NCBI GenBank assembly: GCA_965204095.1
Contig: OZ241991.1
Location: forward strand, 5,766,001-5,830,000
Length of the DNA stretch: 64,000 nucleotides
DNA from: JAPPLB01 sp965204095
GTDB taxonomy: Bacteria > Acidobacteriota > Terriglobia > Bryobacterales > UBA6623
Direction of reading: 5' to 3'
Below, one piece after another: positions 62,797 through 64,000 of the stretch. The notes beneath the pieces were generated by a model, which made no database searches, was not told where the DNA came from, and saw only the letters and a list, made by a program, of their open reading frames with translations. Numbering within the stretch: the stretch's first letter is position 1; the number at the start of each line of letters is the position of its first letter. Position numbers and translations under genes: made by a program.

Positions 62797-62977
62797 CCTG
62801 CATTTCTCACCACGTGGCGAGGCGAAGTGCGTGAGAGGGCCGTCAGGACGAGGCGCGCGCCGCTTGGCGCGCGCAGGCGTACTTGAACAGTACGTCGAGC
62901 ACGGCAAGCAAGCGCAACGAAGTCCTGGCGGCCGTATGGCGTGCTTCGGCCGTCGGGTGGTGAGAAATGCAGGCTAA
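62793..62977 (+). repeat. Dispersed TIR element copy R15
   Basis: Full type A copy with perfect left TIR and right TIR. The left TAG is the stop codon of the PhyH gene. The region after it (62978-63259) holds the promoter of the receptor gene. Confidence 0.93.
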
Positions 62978-63049
62978 CTTTGCGAACACCGGAAGCAAAG
63001 CTCCGGGCCGCTCGTCCAGCCCCCTGGATGATTCCATCGCCCTGCTGCG

Positions 63050-63078
63050 TTGACGCGGCTTCGGGTCTGACGCATAAT
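63050..63078 (+). promoter_or_regulatory. Sigma-70-type promoter for the Oar-like receptor
   Basis: TTGACG at 63050-63055, exactly 17 bases, then CATAAT at 63073-63078. It is the strongest sigma-70 match in the window. It implies a leader of about 175 nt before ATG 63260. Confidence 0.6.
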
Positions 63079-63259
63079 AGGTGCATAGTGCGGGGGTATA
63101 GTCTCTCCCGCTCATTGGTGTCTTGGGGGTTGCGTACACAGGCCGCAAGGCTTGCAAACACTTGGGGGCAATGGCCTTTCCATCGGTGTTCGGAGACTTC
63201 GCGCGCCCAGGCATTTACTTTCACCGCTTGAAACAGTCGAGATGACAGGAGTTTTCGGA

Positions 63260-64000
63260 ATGAAAAAGGTTATGGTGCTGATGGTTGCCGCGCTGTTCGC
63301 GGCTTCCGCTCTGTATGCGCAGTTGGGCACGCAGGGCTCGATTCTTGGGGTGGTGACCGATACGACCGGAGCCGTGGTGCCGGGAGTGACCATAGTCATC
63401 ACCAATATCGAGACCGGCCAGGAGATCCAGACGCAGAGTAACGAGGTGGGCATCTTCGAGGTGTTCGCGCTCAATCGCGGTTTCTACTCGGTTCAGGCTT
63501 CGCTGGACGGCTTCAAGACATGGAACCTGGAACGAACGGAACTGACGGTAGCCCAGCGGCTTCGTGTGTCTCCCGTGCTGGAGGTGGGCGAGGTGGCCGA
63601 GCAGATCACGGTCGAGGGCACCGGCGTCGAGTTGATCCAGACCGAGCAGAGCGCCGTGCAGGCCACGGTGGAAACGAGGCAGATCGTCGATCTTCCCATC
63701 AACGGTCGCAATCCCGCGCACCTGGTCAACCTGGTGCCGGGCATGCGTTACACCCGCAGAACCGGATTCGAGCGCGGCAACGAGGTGCAGGGCGTGGGCG
63801 TCCCGGTGGAAAACACGGAGTTCCAGATCGACGGCCTCAATGCCAACGCCGGCATGGATGAGCGCGGCATCACGATCCCGAACGTGGATACGATCTCCGA
63901 GTTCAGGGTCGAAACGAGCAGCTTCAGCGCCGAGAACGGCCGGCAGCCGATCCAGATGATCATGGCGACCAAAGCGGGAACGAACGAGCTCCATGGCGCG
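63260..64000 (+). CDS. Oar-like TonB-dependent receptor, 3' truncated by the window
   Basis: The first 247 residues of a large outer-membrane receptor. ATG 63260 follows AGGAG with good spacing and gives signal peptide KKVMVLMVAALFAASALYAQ. Residues ~28-105 are a carboxypeptidase-regulatory/SusC-like beta domain (GSILGVVTDTTGAVVPGVTI). The plug begins near 140 (IVDLPINGRNPAHLVNLVPG) and continues with VENTEFQIDGLNANAG and TISEFRVETSSFSAENGRQ. Unlike the receptor at 36125-38785, it has the full N-terminal domain set. The frame is open to the window end. Confidence 0.9.
   Translation, partial: MKKVMVLMVAALFAASALYAQLGTQGSILGVVTDTTGAVVPGVTIVITNIETGQEIQTQSNEVGIFEVFALNRGFYSVQASLDGFKTWNLERTELTVAQRLRVSPVLEVGEVAEQITVEGTGVELIQTEQSAVQATVETRQIVDLPINGRNPAHLVNLVPGMRYTRRTGFERGNEVQGVGVPVENTEFQIDGLNANAGMDERGITIPNVDTISEFRVETSSFSAENGRQPIQMIMATKAGTNELHGA

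Noticed and set aside
62774..62977. Short frames across the TIR elements that share peptides such as EAKCVRGPSGRGARRLARAG in several places
   Set aside because: The similarity comes from the DNA repeat itself. Frames shift between copies, and stops and starts are not conserved, so it is not a protein family.
9001..62977. CRISPR array or integron attC cassette array as an explanation of the repeats
   Set aside because: Copies are kilobases apart with different genes between them, lack regular spacers, and lack the GTTRRRY/RYYYAAC attC core.

Overview
The window is GC-rich and densely coded on both strands. Its content points to an Acidobacteriota bacterium of the Bryobacterales/Solibacter type. 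This is inferred from family content, not from a marker tree. The pointers are Oar-like TonB-dependent receptors, many Tat-signal enzymes, DUF1501 and FG-GAP/UnbV proteins, multihaem cytochromes, a short PheT without the tRNA-binding OB domain, and a tolQ-tolR-tonB-tolB-pal operon. No tRNA, rRNA, CRISPR array or phage module was seen.

Layout: 1-8.97 kb holds a 5'-truncated GHMP kinase, a lipoprotein cyclophilin with a broken cyclophilin remnant beside it, a beta-propeller glycosidase-like lipoprotein, thiD, and rpmI-rplT-pheS-pheT. 9.3-13.6 kb is the Tol-Pal operon on the minus strand. 13.9-18.5 kb carries recN, a CysQ-like phosphatase and an S9 peptidase. 18.7-22.5 kb is an ECF sigma operon (sigma, zinc-finger/HEAT anti-sigma, DUF4097 protein, double-PDZ protein), probably autoregulated and probably sensing envelope stress. 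22.6-24.0 kb is an IS110-family (IS1111-type) insertion sequence with an amber-interrupted transposase. 24.1-32.7 kb has a 54-residue zinc-ribbon protein, a 2-oxoacid dehydrogenase E1 alpha/beta pair, a second glycosidase-like lipoprotein, a DUF3604 protein, an AT-hook protein and an aldo/keto reductase. 32.8-49.9 kb mixes exported PLP and NAD enzymes with housekeeping genes (purB, walJ-like, selA, efp, metF) and a type IV restriction gene (mrr) beside a dead higA antitoxin. 50-64 kb has an alkyltransferase-like protein, DUF1501, UnbV-TPR, a divergent MauG/heptahaem cytochrome pair, an enolase-superfamily enzyme, an AstE-like deacylase, a PhyH dioxygenase, and the first 247 codons of an Oar-like receptor that runs off the window.

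The most unusual content is not a gene. About fifteen full or partial copies of one dispersed element (roughly 180 bp, with ~20-bp terminal inverted repeats around CCTGCATTTCTCACCAC) sit between genes. It has strong internal hairpins and at least three interchangeable cores. Eight copies supply the stop codon of the adjoining gene. The IS1111-type element has inserted into the loop of one internal hairpin of one copy, and another copy cuts off a degenerate cyclophilin gene. A second, unrelated ~80-bp repeat (two copies) also begins at a stop codon and in one copy ends at one. The elements therefore look like structured, mosaic, non-autonomous repeats that colonise 3' gene boundaries. Whether they act as terminators, RNA-stability elements or mobile MITE-like DNA cannot be settled from one window.
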